Assembly: GCA_043766165.1 (NCBI GenBank) | Contig: JAYUIJ010000070.1 | Span: 1-21,232 of the forward strand | DNA: 21,232 bases | Reading direction: 5' to 3' | Source: CAIJZX01 sp043766165 | Lineage (GTDB): Bacteria > Patescibacteriota > Patescibacteriia > SBBC01 > CAIJZX01 | Part shown: in pieces, positions 7,135 to 13,872 of the stretch | Numbering within the stretch: position 1 is the stretch's first letter | Layout of the letters: the number at the start of each line of letters is the position of its first letter | Made by a program: the position numbers and the translations under genes | Notes under the pieces: model-generated | Seen by the model: only the letters and a program-made list of their open reading frames with translations | The model's database searches: none | What the model was told of the DNA's origin: nothing

Positions 7135-7745
7135 TAGGTGCGTTTCTTTTTTGCTGAGCGACGACTGGTTTGTTTTCGTGTTTCAGATAGTACTCGTCCA
7201 CAGAAGTATTTTGCGCTGTTCGAGGATTGTCCAAGACGTTCAGCGGCGGTGCGCGTCCAGAAACGGTGTTTCTGTATTTCCATTTGAAGCTGAGCCCAAC
7301 GTTTTGTTGACATGTTGAGCGCGAACTCAATTGTGCCGCTGTTACAACTCATGCCAAGTTTTTCAAACAGCGGCTGCAGCATGGCCAGCACGTGCTGATC
7401 GAGATAGTCAGTGATACTGAGAATTGCTGTAAGTAGGTCGGCGTCACGATTAACCATCAGATCGTTAACATAGATCGTGATGTGCCACGGTGATTTGGTG
7501 GCGGCTACTTTTTGCGATGGCCGGTGGTAACTCACAAACCAGCCGAGGTGTCCGATGACCTGACGCTCGTGGATGAGAATTGCCCGGTCGCGGAAAGCCA
7601 AATTTTCTTGTAGCAAAGCAGTGGCAGTACTCCGCTTCACCTTTGCCCAACCACGGATTTTCTTCTCTCGGAGTTGCTTGCCAAGGTTGGACAGTGCAGC
7701 AGCGTAGGTTGATCGCATGACAGGTAGAACAGCAATATCGGACAT
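7134..7745 (-). CDS. Unknown basic protein, 203 aa
   Basis: Not recognised. Mixed alpha/beta; a stretch reading HITIYVNDLMVNRDADLLTAI resembles a beta-alpha core, and ALLQENLAFRDRAILIHERQVIGHLGWFV precedes it. The C-terminus is very basic (RKQTSRRSAKKKRT), suggesting nucleic-acid contact. I set the start at 7745 (MSDIAVLP): GGAGG at 7750-7754 is four bases upstream. The frame also opens at 7781, but that ATG lies at the promoter -10, before the expected transcription start. The stop touches a terminator stem. The set of signals (TTGACT promoter, GGAGG, private terminator) matches the other unknown genes. Confidence 0.75.
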   Translation of the reverse strand: MSDIAVLPVMRSTYAAALSNLGKQLREKKIRGWAKVKRSTATALLQENLAFRDRAILIHERQVIGHLGWFVSYHRPSQKVAATKSPWHITIYVNDLMVNRDADLLTAILSITDYLDQHVLAMLQPLFEKLGMSCNSGTIEFALNMSTKRWAQLQMEIQKHRFWTRTAAERLGQSSNSAKYFCGRVLSETRKQTSRRSAKKKRT

Positions 7746-7781
7746 GTAGCCTCCAGGGAGTGAAATGAACAACGTGGGCAC

Positions 7782-7810
7782 ACTTTACTGGTGAGTGCTA
7801 AAAAAGTCAA
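7782..7810 (-). promoter_or_regulatory. Sigma70-type promoter
   Basis: On the minus strand TTGACT (7805-7810), 17-base spacer, TAAAGT (7782-7787). It predicts a transcription start near 7775, which supports the downstream start codon at 7745. Confidence 0.7.
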
Positions 7811-7862
7811 TCGCCCCTCCCGTCGCGGCCACGTAGCTGCGGCTCGTGTCCACTTCCTCCTT

Positions 7863-7880
7863 CCCCCAGAGTACTGGGGG
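7863..7880. repeat. Intergenic hairpin
   Basis: CCCCCAG, loop AGTA, CTGGGGG: a perfect 7-bp stem with no U-tract on either strand. It lies between the orphan terminator at 7889-7936 and the promoter at 7782-7810. Role unknown. Confidence 0.6.
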
Positions 7881-7888
7881 ACGTGTTT

Positions 7889-7936
7889 AAAAAACCGGCA
7901 TCTTCTTTTGAGCTCGTGACTCGCAGATGATGCCGG
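7889..7936 (-). terminator. Rho-independent terminator of the orphan unit
   Basis: CCGGCATC (7895-7902) and GATGCCGG (7929-7936) form a perfect 8-bp stem around a 26-base loop; on the minus strand TTTTTT follows (A-run 7889-7894). Confidence 0.7.
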
Positions 7937-8083
7937 GATGCTGACCGGGCGTATTCGATTTTTTTGGTGATTTGCTTCGCTACGAAATCTGCCTGTTGCA
8001 ACCTCACGTTCCGGTGTTTAGAGCCTCCTTGGTTAGGTCAGTCCTTGTGGGTAGATGAAAGGGCGAAAGAAAAACTTGGATAG
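7889..8083 (-). ncRNA. Orphan minus-strand transcription unit: candidate small RNA or decayed gene
   Basis: This ~195-base stretch lies between a promoter-like site (8084-8112) and a clear rho-independent terminator (7889-7936), both on the minus strand, yet no convincing coding frame fits. AAGGAGG (8024-8030) is present, but the codon four bases after it is AAA rather than a start; GTG at 8005-8007 is in that frame but 16 bases away. The GTG frame runs 66 codons through the terminator and on to 7807, so it cannot end normally. It is either a small RNA with an anti-SD-like site, or a gene of the neighbouring stand-alone type that has lost its start and stop. Function unknown. Confidence 0.35.
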
Positions 8084-8112
8084 ACACTACACCCGCTTCG
8101 CCCGGTAGTCAA
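8084..8112 (-). promoter_or_regulatory. Possible promoter of the orphan unit
   Basis: On the minus strand TTGACT (8107-8112), 17-base spacer, TAGTGT (8084-8089). The -35 lies in a short hairpin GTCAATA/TATTGAC (8108-8125). The -10 is only moderately good. Confidence 0.45.
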
Positions 8113-8166
8113 TATTACTATTGACCCATTATGACATCAACGAGATGGTACAGGAAAAGTGAAAAA

Positions 8167-8175
8167 TGCTATACT
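8167..8175 (+). promoter_or_regulatory. Extended -10 promoter giving a leaderless mRNA
   Basis: TGC followed by TATACT (8170-8175), with no good -35. The ATG begins at 8182, about where transcription should start, so the transcript probably begins with the start codon. Confidence 0.65.
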
Positions 8176-8181
8176 AGATGC

Positions 8182-8595
8182 ATGTCTGAACAATCGACGC
8201 TCCCGCCAACCAAAGCCATGATCGGCAAGTGGAGTGTTGATCGTTACATTGCGTTAATTCGGCGGTGGGTGATTGGTTCGGCGATTTTGATTATTCTTTT
8301 AGTACTCACATCGCAGCCGCGGTTGTTTGTGACGATTGTTGAAGTACTGATTATCATTGGTGTGAGTTGGTTAGTTGTACAACAGGGTGGCGGTAAAGTA
8401 GAGAGCTTAGCGGCTGGCGCATTTGTTGGTGTCGCGTTTGGTATCGCGTCGTCGGTCAGCCATGTCATTTTGGTTCCGACCCTGGCCAACAGTCTTGGGA
8501 TTATCATTGAAACCCTCATCACCACGGTCGTGAGTATGGTTCTTTCCGTCTGTGTCAATTTGCTTCTCAACCTTACAAAACAACGTCAACACTAA
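8182..8595 (+). CDS. Small integral membrane protein, 137 aa, unknown function
   Basis: Not recognised. After a soluble N-terminus of about 28 residues there are four hydrophobic segments: VIGSAILIILLVLT, FVTIVEVLIIIGVSWLVV, LAAGAFVGVAFGIASSV and IIIETLITTVVSMVLSVCVNLLL. A small inner-membrane protein is therefore likely. I chose the ATG at 8182 over the frame opening at 8131, because the extended -10 box TATACT at 8170-8175 lies between them; transcription then starts at or next to this ATG. ppsA follows 11 bases after the stop without its own promoter or Shine-Dalgarno, so the two are probably cotranscribed. Confidence 0.75.
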   Translation: MSEQSTLPPTKAMIGKWSVDRYIALIRRWVIGSAILIILLVLTSQPRLFVTIVEVLIIIGVSWLVVQQGGGKVESLAAGAFVGVAFGIASSVSHVILVPTLANSLGIIIETLITTVVSMVLSVCVNLLLNLTKQRQH

Positions 8596-8606
8596 TCCGC
8601 AATGCT

Positions 8607-10997
8607 ATGGCTACTTCTCGTAAAAAACAGTTTGTTCTCTGGTTTAATGAACTAACCATAAAAGATGTGCCGCTGGTTGGCGGTAAAAATGCGTCGCTTG
8701 GTGAAATGTATCGGACGTTAACGAGTAAAGGTGTTCGGGTCCCAAATGGATTCGCTGTTACCGCGGCTTCTTATTATTACTTTTTAAAAGAAGCGGGGAT
8801 TAAGAAGGAAATTAAAAAGATCCTCAGTGATCTCGACACCTCGGACATGAATAATTTGTCGGAACGTGGTGAAAAAGTTCGTCAGACTATTTTGAAAGCT
8901 AAGTTGCCAGGTGATTTACAACGAACAATCACGGCAAATTACCGAAAGTTAGAAAAAGAATTTCACAAAGGCGTCGATGTTGCTGTTCGATCTTCCGCCA
9001 CGGCCGAAGACTTACCCGACGCGTCGTTCGCCGGTCAACAAGAGACCTATTTGAATATTCGCGGTGAAGCGGATTTGTTGATGGCTGTTAAAAAATGTTT
9101 TGCTTCGTTGTTTACCAACCGCGCAATTTCCTATCGCCACGATAAAGGGTTCGATCATTTTGCGATTGGCCTCAGCGCAGGCGTGCAGAAAATGGTGCGG
9201 TCGGATAAAGCGTGTTCAGGCGTGATGTTCTCGATTGATACCGAATCTGGTTTCCGTGATGCAGTATTATTGACCGGCTCCTATGGTTTAGGGGAGAACA
9301 TTGTTCTGGGTCGAGTGAACCCCGATGAATTCTTTATTTTCAAACCTACATTGGCGCAAGGGAAGCAAGCTATTTTGACTCGTACCATGGGCGACAAGTT
9401 GATTAAAATGATTTATACCGGCGATCATTTACATCCGACCAAGAACGTTCCGGTGCTAGAAGCAGATCGCCAGAAATATATTCTGACCGATCGTGAAATT
9501 GAACAGTTAGCCAAGTGGGCGGTGATTATTGAGCAGCATTACGGCAAGCCGATGGATATGGAGTGGGCTAAGGATGGTCGGACCAAGCATTTGTTTATCG
9601 TTCAAGCTCGCCCGGAAACTGTTCACGCTAATGCAAATCGTGATGTGCTAGAAGAATACGAGCTGAATTCTACGAAAGCCAAAGTGTTAACGACCGGCGC
9701 CCCCGTTGGGAGTAAAATTGGTGTCGGTAAAGCGCACATCATTCTCGACGCCAAACACATCAGCGACTTCAAAGCCGGCGAAGTGTTAGTGACCGACATG
9801 ACCGATCCTGACTGGGAACCAATCATGAAAATTGCTTCGGCAATTGTAACCAATCGTGGCGGACGAACCTGTCACGCGGCGATTATTGCCCGCGAACTTG
9901 GTATTCCGGCGATTGTTGGGACTAAAACCGCGACTAAAGAAATTAAAACTGGCCAGGATGTGACGGTTGTTTGCTCGGAAGGATTAGTGGGGAATATTTA
10001 TGCAGGAATTTTGAAATATAAAGTCACCAAGCATAACTTGAAAGCGCTCAAGCGGCCGCCGGTAAAGATCATGTTAAATATGGGTAATCCGGAACAAGCT
10101 TTTGCCCAGAGCATGATTCCGAATGACGGTGTCGGTTTGGCCCGCGAAGAATTTATTACTGCCTCGTGGATCGGTATTCATCCAATGGCACTCATCAAGT
10201 ATCCGCGTTTGAAAGATAAACAGGCCAAGAAAGTGATTGAAGAGAAAACCATCGGCTATACTGATAAAACAAAATTCTATGTCGACAAGTTAGTATCAGG
10301 TGTGTCGATGATTGCCGCGGCGTTTTATCCGAAAGATGTTATTCTACGCTTATCTGATTTCAAATCGAATGAGTACGCGACGTTGATCGGTGGCAAAGAA
10401 TTTGAACCGACCGAAAGTAACCCGATGATGGGTTGGCGCGGGGCGGCTCGGTATTATAGTGAGTCGTACATGGACGCCTTCAAGTTGGAACTGAAAGCCA
10501 TGAAAATCGTGCGCGAAAAAATGGGTCTGACCAATTTGAAATTGATGATCCCGATGTGCCGAACGATTGAGGAAGGGGAGAAAGTGTTGAAAATTATGGC
10601 TGAAGCCGGACTCGTCCGTGGTAAAAATGAATTACAGGTCTATTGCATGGTTGAAGTGCCGTCGAACGTCATCTTGATTGATGAGTTTGCCAAAATCTTC
10701 GACGGCTTCTCGATTGGTTCGAATGATTTAACACAGTTCACGTTGGCAGCTGACCGCGATTCAGAATTAGTGAGCAAGGTTTACGATGAACATAATCCGG
10801 CGGCGATGTGGATGTTCTCGCATGCCATCAAAGGCGCCCGGGCGGCTAAACGGAAAATTGGTTTCTGTGGCCAAGCGCCATCTGATTATCCGGACATTGC
10901 ATTGTTTCTCGCTGAACAGGGTATCGATTCAATTTCGTTGAATCCAGATACGGTGTTGAAGACGACCATGATGTTGAATGATAAGTTGAAGAAGTAG
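8607..10997 (+). CDS. ppsA: Phosphoenolpyruvate synthase (pyruvate, water dikinase)
   Basis: 796 residues, full length for PpsA. It converts pyruvate and ATP with water to phosphoenolpyruvate, AMP and phosphate, or runs in reverse toward pyruvate in some fermenters. Domains in order: N-terminal ATP/pyruvate-binding domain (GGKNASLGEM near 22, VAVRSSATAEDLPDASFAGQ), swivelling phosphohistidine domain with GGRTCHAAIIARELGIPAIVG-like core (catalytic His423, E. coli His421), and C-terminal PEP-binding barrel with GSNDLTQFTLAADRD and GFCGQAPSD (catalytic Cys754, E. coli Cys751). All key residues are present. It is 11 bases after the small membrane protein, with no Shine-Dalgarno. In a reduced-metabolism cell it would link pyruvate and lower glycolysis. 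Confidence 0.97.
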   Translation: MATSRKKQFVLWFNELTIKDVPLVGGKNASLGEMYRTLTSKGVRVPNGFAVTAASYYYFLKEAGIKKEIKKILSDLDTSDMNNLSERGEKVRQTILKAKLPGDLQRTITANYRKLEKEFHKGVDVAVRSSATAEDLPDASFAGQQETYLNIRGEADLLMAVKKCFASLFTNRAISYRHDKGFDHFAIGLSAGVQKMVRSDKACSGVMFSIDTESGFRDAVLLTGSYGLGENIVLGRVNPDEFFIFKPTLAQGKQAILTRTMGDKLIKMIYTGDHLHPTKNVPVLEADRQKYILTDREIEQLAKWAVIIEQHYGKPMDMEWAKDGRTKHLFIVQARPETVHANANRDVLEEYELNSTKAKVLTTGAPVGSKIGVGKAHIILDAKHISDFKAGEVLVTDMTDPDWEPIMKIASAIVTNRGGRTCHAAIIARELGIPAIVGTKTATKEIKTGQDVTVVCSEGLVGNIYAGILKYKVTKHNLKALKRPPVKIMLNMGNPEQAFAQSMIPNDGVGLAREEFITASWIGIHPMALIKYPRLKDKQAKKVIEEKTIGYTDKTKFYVDKLVSGVSMIAAAFYPKDVILRLSDFKSNEYATLIGGKEFEPTESNPMMGWRGAARYYSESYMDAFKLELKAMKIVREKMGLTNLKLMIPMCRTIEEGEKVLKIMAEAGLVRGKNELQVYCMVEVPSNVILIDEFAKIFDGFSIGSNDLTQFTLAADRDSELVSKVYDEHNPAAMWMFSHAIKGARAAKRKIGFCGQAPSDYPDIALFLAEQGIDSISLNPDTVLKTTMMLNDKLKK

Positions 10998-11046
10998 AGG
11001 CTTAGGGGCTAGAGGTTTGGAGGTTTAGAAATGTTTTTCCATGTAT

Positions 11047-11076
11047 CACAGCGTACCCTCTCCAGGGTGCGCTGTG
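11047..11076 (+). terminator. Perfect hairpin downstream of ppsA, related to the one at the window end
   Basis: CACAGCGTACCCT, loop CTCC, AGGGTGCGCTGTG: a 13-bp stem with one G-U pair, 49 bases after the ppsA stop. No U-tract follows, so its action as a terminator is uncertain. It shares CACAGCGnnCCCT...AGGGnGCGCTGTG with the hairpin at 21205-21232. Confidence 0.5.
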
Positions 11077-11097
11077 ACGTTGTAGTACAGAAGATGG

Positions 11098-11126
11098 TTG
11101 ACTATCGGTATTGACGACAATTTTAT
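11098..11126 (+). promoter_or_regulatory. Possible promoter of the unknown gene at 11279
   Basis: TTGACT (11098-11103), 17-base spacer, TTTTAT (11121-11126). An alternative is TTGACG (11111-11116), 17 bases, TAGGCT (11134-11139), or a TACAAT at 11173-11178. Any of these leaves a leader of roughly 100-150 bases whose content I could not identify. Confidence 0.35.
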
Positions 11127-11278
11127 GGAGGTGTAGGCTAAGAAAATCGGTTTAAAGGGTTTGCAGCACCTATACAATAATCGAAGCTCGTTTTTCACAT
11201 TGTGGAGGATTATCCCTGTGTTTCTGTAGCACTCGATATGGATGTCCCTCGTGTTACATAACTAGAGGAACTTCGAAC

Positions 11279-11647
11279 ATGAATTCCGCCTCGCATGGTC
11301 AGACCGCCGAAGCATCTCGTAAGATGACTGCTGAAGAGTGCGCCATCATGGTGTTGATCAAGTCTGGTCGTTCTCGGGAACAGGCTGAGCAGATGATGGG
11401 TCGCCACACGGTCTTCGGCGCCCTGGCCAACAATGTTCGGACGTTCAACGATCTGGAATTGCAACGGAAGTGCATCAGTAACCGCGATCACTTCATCGCC
11501 GAGTTGACGAAGTATCCGCCAGTGAATGGCACGGTCATTCCCGATGGGCATGTCCTCGGCCTGGTGTTCGAGGCTGTGCGCACGGGAAACATCCCTCGCG
11601 ATCTCGAGTCCTCTCTGGACACCAACCGCGCCGTCGAAGCTGCCTAG
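11279..11647 (+). CDS. Unknown protein, 122 aa
   Basis: Not recognised. A small, probably helical soluble protein (MTAEECAIMVLIKSGRSREQ, then a helix around NDLELQRKCISNRDHFIAEL). AGAGGA at 11263-11268 serves as Shine-Dalgarno about ten bases before the ATG, and a strong terminator follows the stop by 18 bases. Its codon use looks different from the neighbours: many C/G-ending codons (ATC, GTC, CTC, GCC) where adjacent genes use more A/T, which may indicate a different origin or strong expression. A longer minus-strand frame across it is rejected, because it would have to start inside the terminator hairpin. Confidence 0.68.
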   Translation: MNSASHGQTAEASRKMTAEECAIMVLIKSGRSREQAEQMMGRHTVFGALANNVRTFNDLELQRKCISNRDHFIAELTKYPPVNGTVIPDGHVLGLVFEAVRTGNIPRDLESSLDTNRAVEAA

Positions 11648-11665
11648 CGTTTCACCACCAATACC

Positions 11666-11697
11666 ACTCCTCAGCTGCAGAGGAGTGTTTTTCTTTT
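11666..11697 (+). terminator. Rho-independent terminator, duplicated at 13252-13280
   Basis: ACTCCTC (11666-11672), loop AGCTGCA, GAGGAGT (11680-11686), then GTTTTTCTTTT. Bases 11669-11697 are repeated exactly at 13252-13280. Confidence 0.9.
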
Positions 11698-11711
11698 CAT
11701 TCATATCTACG

Positions 11712-11720
11712 TGGTATACT
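11712..11720 (+). promoter_or_regulatory. Extended -10 promoter of the Nudix gene
   Basis: TGG followed by TATACT (11715-11720), the same -10 hexamer as at 8170. Predicted start near 11727 leaves a leader of about 28 bases without a Shine-Dalgarno. Confidence 0.6.
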
Positions 11721-11754
11721 GAGCATTGCTCTGTGAGCTTTTAACTTATTCTCT

Positions 11755-12258
11755 ATGTCTGATAAAAAGAATGTTTGTGTGGGTGTCGTCGGTGCGATTA
11801 TTGAACGTGATGGGAAGTTTTTATTAATGAAGGAAATTCAGCGACATATTCCAAACCATCCTGACGACGGTAAGTGGAACCTTCCGGCTGGTCGCCTAGA
11901 ACACGGCGATGATCCAATCGAGGCGATTCGTAAAGAGGTCATTGAAGAGACAGGGTATGCTTTTGAGCCGACCCATGTGTTAGGTGTTTATTCGCTTGTT
12001 CGGAAAGATATTGAACAAGAGTTAGGTACCTTATCACATGTACTCAAAATTACGTTTGTTGGTACTACTTCAGCCAATCCAGTAGTTTCCGTCAGCGATG
12101 ATTCAGCCGGTATTCAATGGTTTAGTGCGGAAGAAATCCAAGCGATGGATCGTCATGTTTTGCGCGGGCTAGATATTAAAGCAATGATTAAGGATTACCG
12201 AAACGGTGTTTGGTATCCGCTGAACATGCTCACCCATACTGTCAGTCCACGAGATTAA
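11755..12258 (+). CDS. Nudix hydrolase (MutT/NUDT-like)
   Basis: 167 residues with a Nudix box at 46-68 (GRLEHGDDPIEAIRKEVIEE then TGY). Nudix enzymes cleave a nucleoside diphosphate linked to another group using Mg2+ or Mn2+ held by the box glutamates; possible roles are removal of oxidised nucleotides or turnover of ADP-ribose or nucleotide sugars. Two consensus positions are changed conservatively: Asp52 in place of Glu and Lys60 in place of Arg, while Glu61, Glu64 and Glu65 are kept. The N-terminal strand CVGVVGAIIERDGKFLLMKE is typical. Substrate cannot be assigned. There is no Shine-Dalgarno; the promoter is an extended -10 at 11712. It is convergent with the nucleotidylyltransferase gene. 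Confidence 0.92.
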   Translation: MSDKKNVCVGVVGAIIERDGKFLLMKEIQRHIPNHPDDGKWNLPAGRLEHGDDPIEAIRKEVIEETGYAFEPTHVLGVYSLVRKDIEQELGTLSHVLKITFVGTTSANPVVSVSDDSAGIQWFSAEEIQAMDRHVLRGLDIKAMIKDYRNGVWYPLNMLTHTVSPRD

Positions 12259-12292
12259 CATATTCGGGTAGTTAGATTAGATGATGGTTAAT

Positions 12293-12321
12293 AAAAACCG
12301 TCATGTACACGATGACGGTTT
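12293..12321 (-). terminator. Rho-independent terminator overlapping the stop codon
   Basis: AAACCGTCAT (12295-12304), loop GTACACG, ATGACGGTTT (12312-12321); on the minus strand TTTTTATTA follows. The TAA stop at 12320-12322 lies at the stem base. It sits between two convergent genes and may also stop Nudix transcripts, though less well. Confidence 0.85.
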
Positions 12322-13057
12322 ATGGTCTGTTATTTGAAACTTTGGTGATGCGTAGTTGCTGGGTTCTGACTCGGACACTAGCTTGAAATAGGGCTTCGAC
12401 GCTGCCGCAGTCGAGATACGATTCTCTCGGCAGTAGAGTATACGTCATGAGTCCCTCAGCAATGTATTGGGCGGTCAAGTCACTGATGTGCGTTTCTTGG
12501 CGTTGACTCAAGGGTCGGATCTTCTCGAAGACACTGGAGGGGAACAGGAATACCGTAGTTTGGATAATCTGACTAAAGACCTGCTCAGGTTTCCATCGCA
12601 TGTCAATAACTCGTGAGTCTGATAGTTGTACTTGACCATACTTTCGTAAGTCATCTTCCTGTTCACACATCTCCATGACAAACAGGTGAGGAGCCGACCG
12701 ATGTGGTAGCGGTGGCAGCTGGTTAAAGAACAAACTGTCGCCGAGAATAACCGCAAAGTCACTGTTGTTGACCCATGATTCGACAAGTAGCAGCGCTTGT
12801 CCCGGACCAGCACGTTGTTGTTCTGCGAAGAAGGTGATGTTGCAGTCGAGCTTGAACTTACTTAGCATGTGTTTGTATGCTTTGACGGTTGAGCAATGGA
12901 CTACAACTGCTATCTCATGGACACCTCCGCTGATCAAAGCTTCAATTGCGTGGATAATCATGGGCTTATGGTAGACGGGCAACATTTCTTTTGCTACGGG
13001 ATCGGTCAAAGGCAATAATCTCGTGCCTTTGCCACCAGCTAAGACGACGCCTTTCAT
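12320..13057 (-). CDS. Sugar-phosphate nucleotidylyltransferase (RmlA/GalU-like)
   Basis: 245 residues. The N-terminus MKGVVLAGGKGTRLLPLT (nucleotide-binding loop, residues 8-18), then KEMLPVYHKPMI, are hallmarks of enzymes that join NTP and sugar-1-phosphate into NDP-sugar plus pyrophosphate. GDS at 106-108 supplies the metal-binding Asp107, though this position is more often followed by Asn or Asp. YLDCGSVEAL near the end matches the family's LDxGT region. The frame opens at 13102, but 13057 is chosen because it gives the standard N-terminus and has AGGAG (13063-13067) five bases upstream. It lacks the longer C-terminal part of full RmlA enzymes (about 290 residues), so it is a short form. 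A sugar-nucleotide role would fit the GT39 enzyme at 955, but the sugar is unknown. Confidence 0.88.
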   Translation of the reverse strand: MKGVVLAGGKGTRLLPLTDPVAKEMLPVYHKPMIIHAIEALISGGVHEIAVVVHCSTVKAYKHMLSKFKLDCNITFFAEQQRAGPGQALLLVESWVNNSDFAVILGDSLFFNQLPPLPHRSAPHLFVMEMCEQEDDLRKYGQVQLSDSRVIDMRWKPEQVFSQIIQTTVFLFPSSVFEKIRPLSQRQETHISDLTAQYIAEGLMTYTLLPRESYLDCGSVEALFQASVRVRTQQLRITKVSNNRP

Positions 13058-13193
13058 AAGGACTCCTGAGTTATATTGTGATATGTAAAGAACGATCTGC
13101 ACAAACGTAGTGGACAGACCGTATGAGTACGCAAAAATTGGCGAACCAGACTACAGCCTGTTACTTTCGCCAGCCAACTTTTATCTTATTGCT

Positions 13194-13221
13194 AGCATAC
13201 ACCCTATGCGCTACGTGTCAA
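13194..13221 (-). promoter_or_regulatory. Sigma70-type promoter
   Basis: On the minus strand TTGACA (13216-13221), 16-base spacer, TATGCT (13194-13199). It predicts a leader of about 130 bases (13058-13187) before the nucleotidylyltransferase start; no riboswitch was recognised there. Confidence 0.65.
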
Positions 13222-13251
13222 CTACGTGAAATTTTACAGTGCATATATTCC

Positions 13252-13280
13252 CCTCAGCTGCAGAGGAGTGTTTTTCTTTT
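13252..13280 (+). repeat. Orphan copy of the 11669-11697 terminator
   Basis: 29 bases identical to 11669-11697, including GAGGAGTG and TTTTTCTTTT. The left stem is altered (TCCCCTC instead of ACTCCTC), which weakens the hairpin. No plus-strand gene precedes it. Confidence 0.9.
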
Positions 13281-13297
13281 TAGCATGGGTACGGCGC

Positions 13298-13732
13298 CTA
13301 TTTATGAGATTTTGGTGCACTAAACTCCACCGTCCATTCAATGCCGTACCTGTCCCTAAACATGGCAAAGTAGGAACCCCAAGGGCTTTGCGCCATCGGC
13401 ATTTCGACTGAGCCATCGATCGAGAGTCCGTTAAATATTTTCTCCGCCTCGTCTTTGCTTTCTGTAATAATTGCGATCTTAGATCTATTTTCGTTCTCGT
13501 TTACTTTTCCCATGATTTCCGGAACGTCGTTGGCGATCAAAACGTTATTACCGATAGGCAGAACAATGCGCATTATTTTATTTGCCTCCTTTTCGGCTAC
13601 TGGAAACTCGGCACTTGCTATGTCTTTGAACCGCAGAATTTGTGTAAACTCTCCGCCAAATACTGATTTATAAAACGTAAACGCTTCTTCGGCATTTCCG
13701 TTGAAGTTAATGTATGGATTAATTGTGGTCAT
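13298..13732 (-). CDS. VOC-family protein, PhnB/YjdN-like
   Basis: 144 residues with the PhnB-like glyoxalase/bleomycin-resistance fold: MTTINPYINFNGNAEEAFTF near the start, FYKSVFGGEF, and the C-terminal WGSYFAMFRDRYGIEWTVEF, all typical of the '3-demethylubiquinone-9 3-methyltransferase' style PhnB subfamily. The reaction is not predictable; most members have no proven role. The ATG at 13730-13732 lies in an A/T-rich leader without a Shine-Dalgarno. No clear minus-strand terminator follows; the hairpin at 13252-13280 points the other way. It is compact and complete, the kind of gene that is often moved between bacteria. Confidence 0.9.
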   Translation of the reverse strand: MTTINPYINFNGNAEEAFTFYKSVFGGEFTQILRFKDIASAEFPVAEKEANKIMRIVLPIGNNVLIANDVPEIMGKVNENENRSKIAIITESKDEAEKIFNGLSIDGSVEMPMAQSPWGSYFAMFRDRYGIEWTVEFSAPKSHK

Positions 13733-13760
13733 AATTATTATTTTTTACATTTCCTAACTG

Positions 13761-13844
13761 GCGGAGAGGGGGAGATTCTCGCCGCCGCAGCGGGATCCCG
13801 CCTGTAGTTTATCATATGTTGGGCGGGAGAACTCCCGATACCTT
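13761..13844 (-). pseudogene. Broken tRNA-Ser copy (3' part) with a palindromic insert in the T-loop
   Basis: Bases 13761-13778 and 13829-13844 are identical to consecutive parts of the intact tRNA region (13872-13889 and 13890-13905). Between them is a 50-base insert (13779-13828) holding TCCCGCC (13796-13802) and GGCGGGA (13822-13828). In tRNA terms the break is between C56 and G57. Sequence after 13844 no longer follows the tRNA. Confidence 0.8.
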
Positions 13845-13872
13845 GCAGTATGCACTCCTTTTCTATACAGAG

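Noticed and set aside
7746..7781. Earlier start of the unknown gene at 7134
   Set aside because: The ATG at 7781 abuts the -10 box, upstream of the expected transcription start; 7745 has GGAGG at correct spacing.
7807..8007. 66-codon minus-strand frame starting with GTG
   Set aside because: It reads through a clear rho-independent terminator and a hairpin and its Shine-Dalgarno is 16 bases away; treated as a possible small RNA or decayed gene instead.
11210..11704. 164-codon minus-strand frame across the unknown gene at 11279
   Set aside because: It would start inside the terminator hairpin of the plus-strand gene, which has its own Shine-Dalgarno and terminator.
13123..13323. Plus-strand frame upstream of the orphan terminator
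   Set aside because: Overlaps the minus-strand promoter and the repeat, no ribosome site, and the peptide has no recognisable character.
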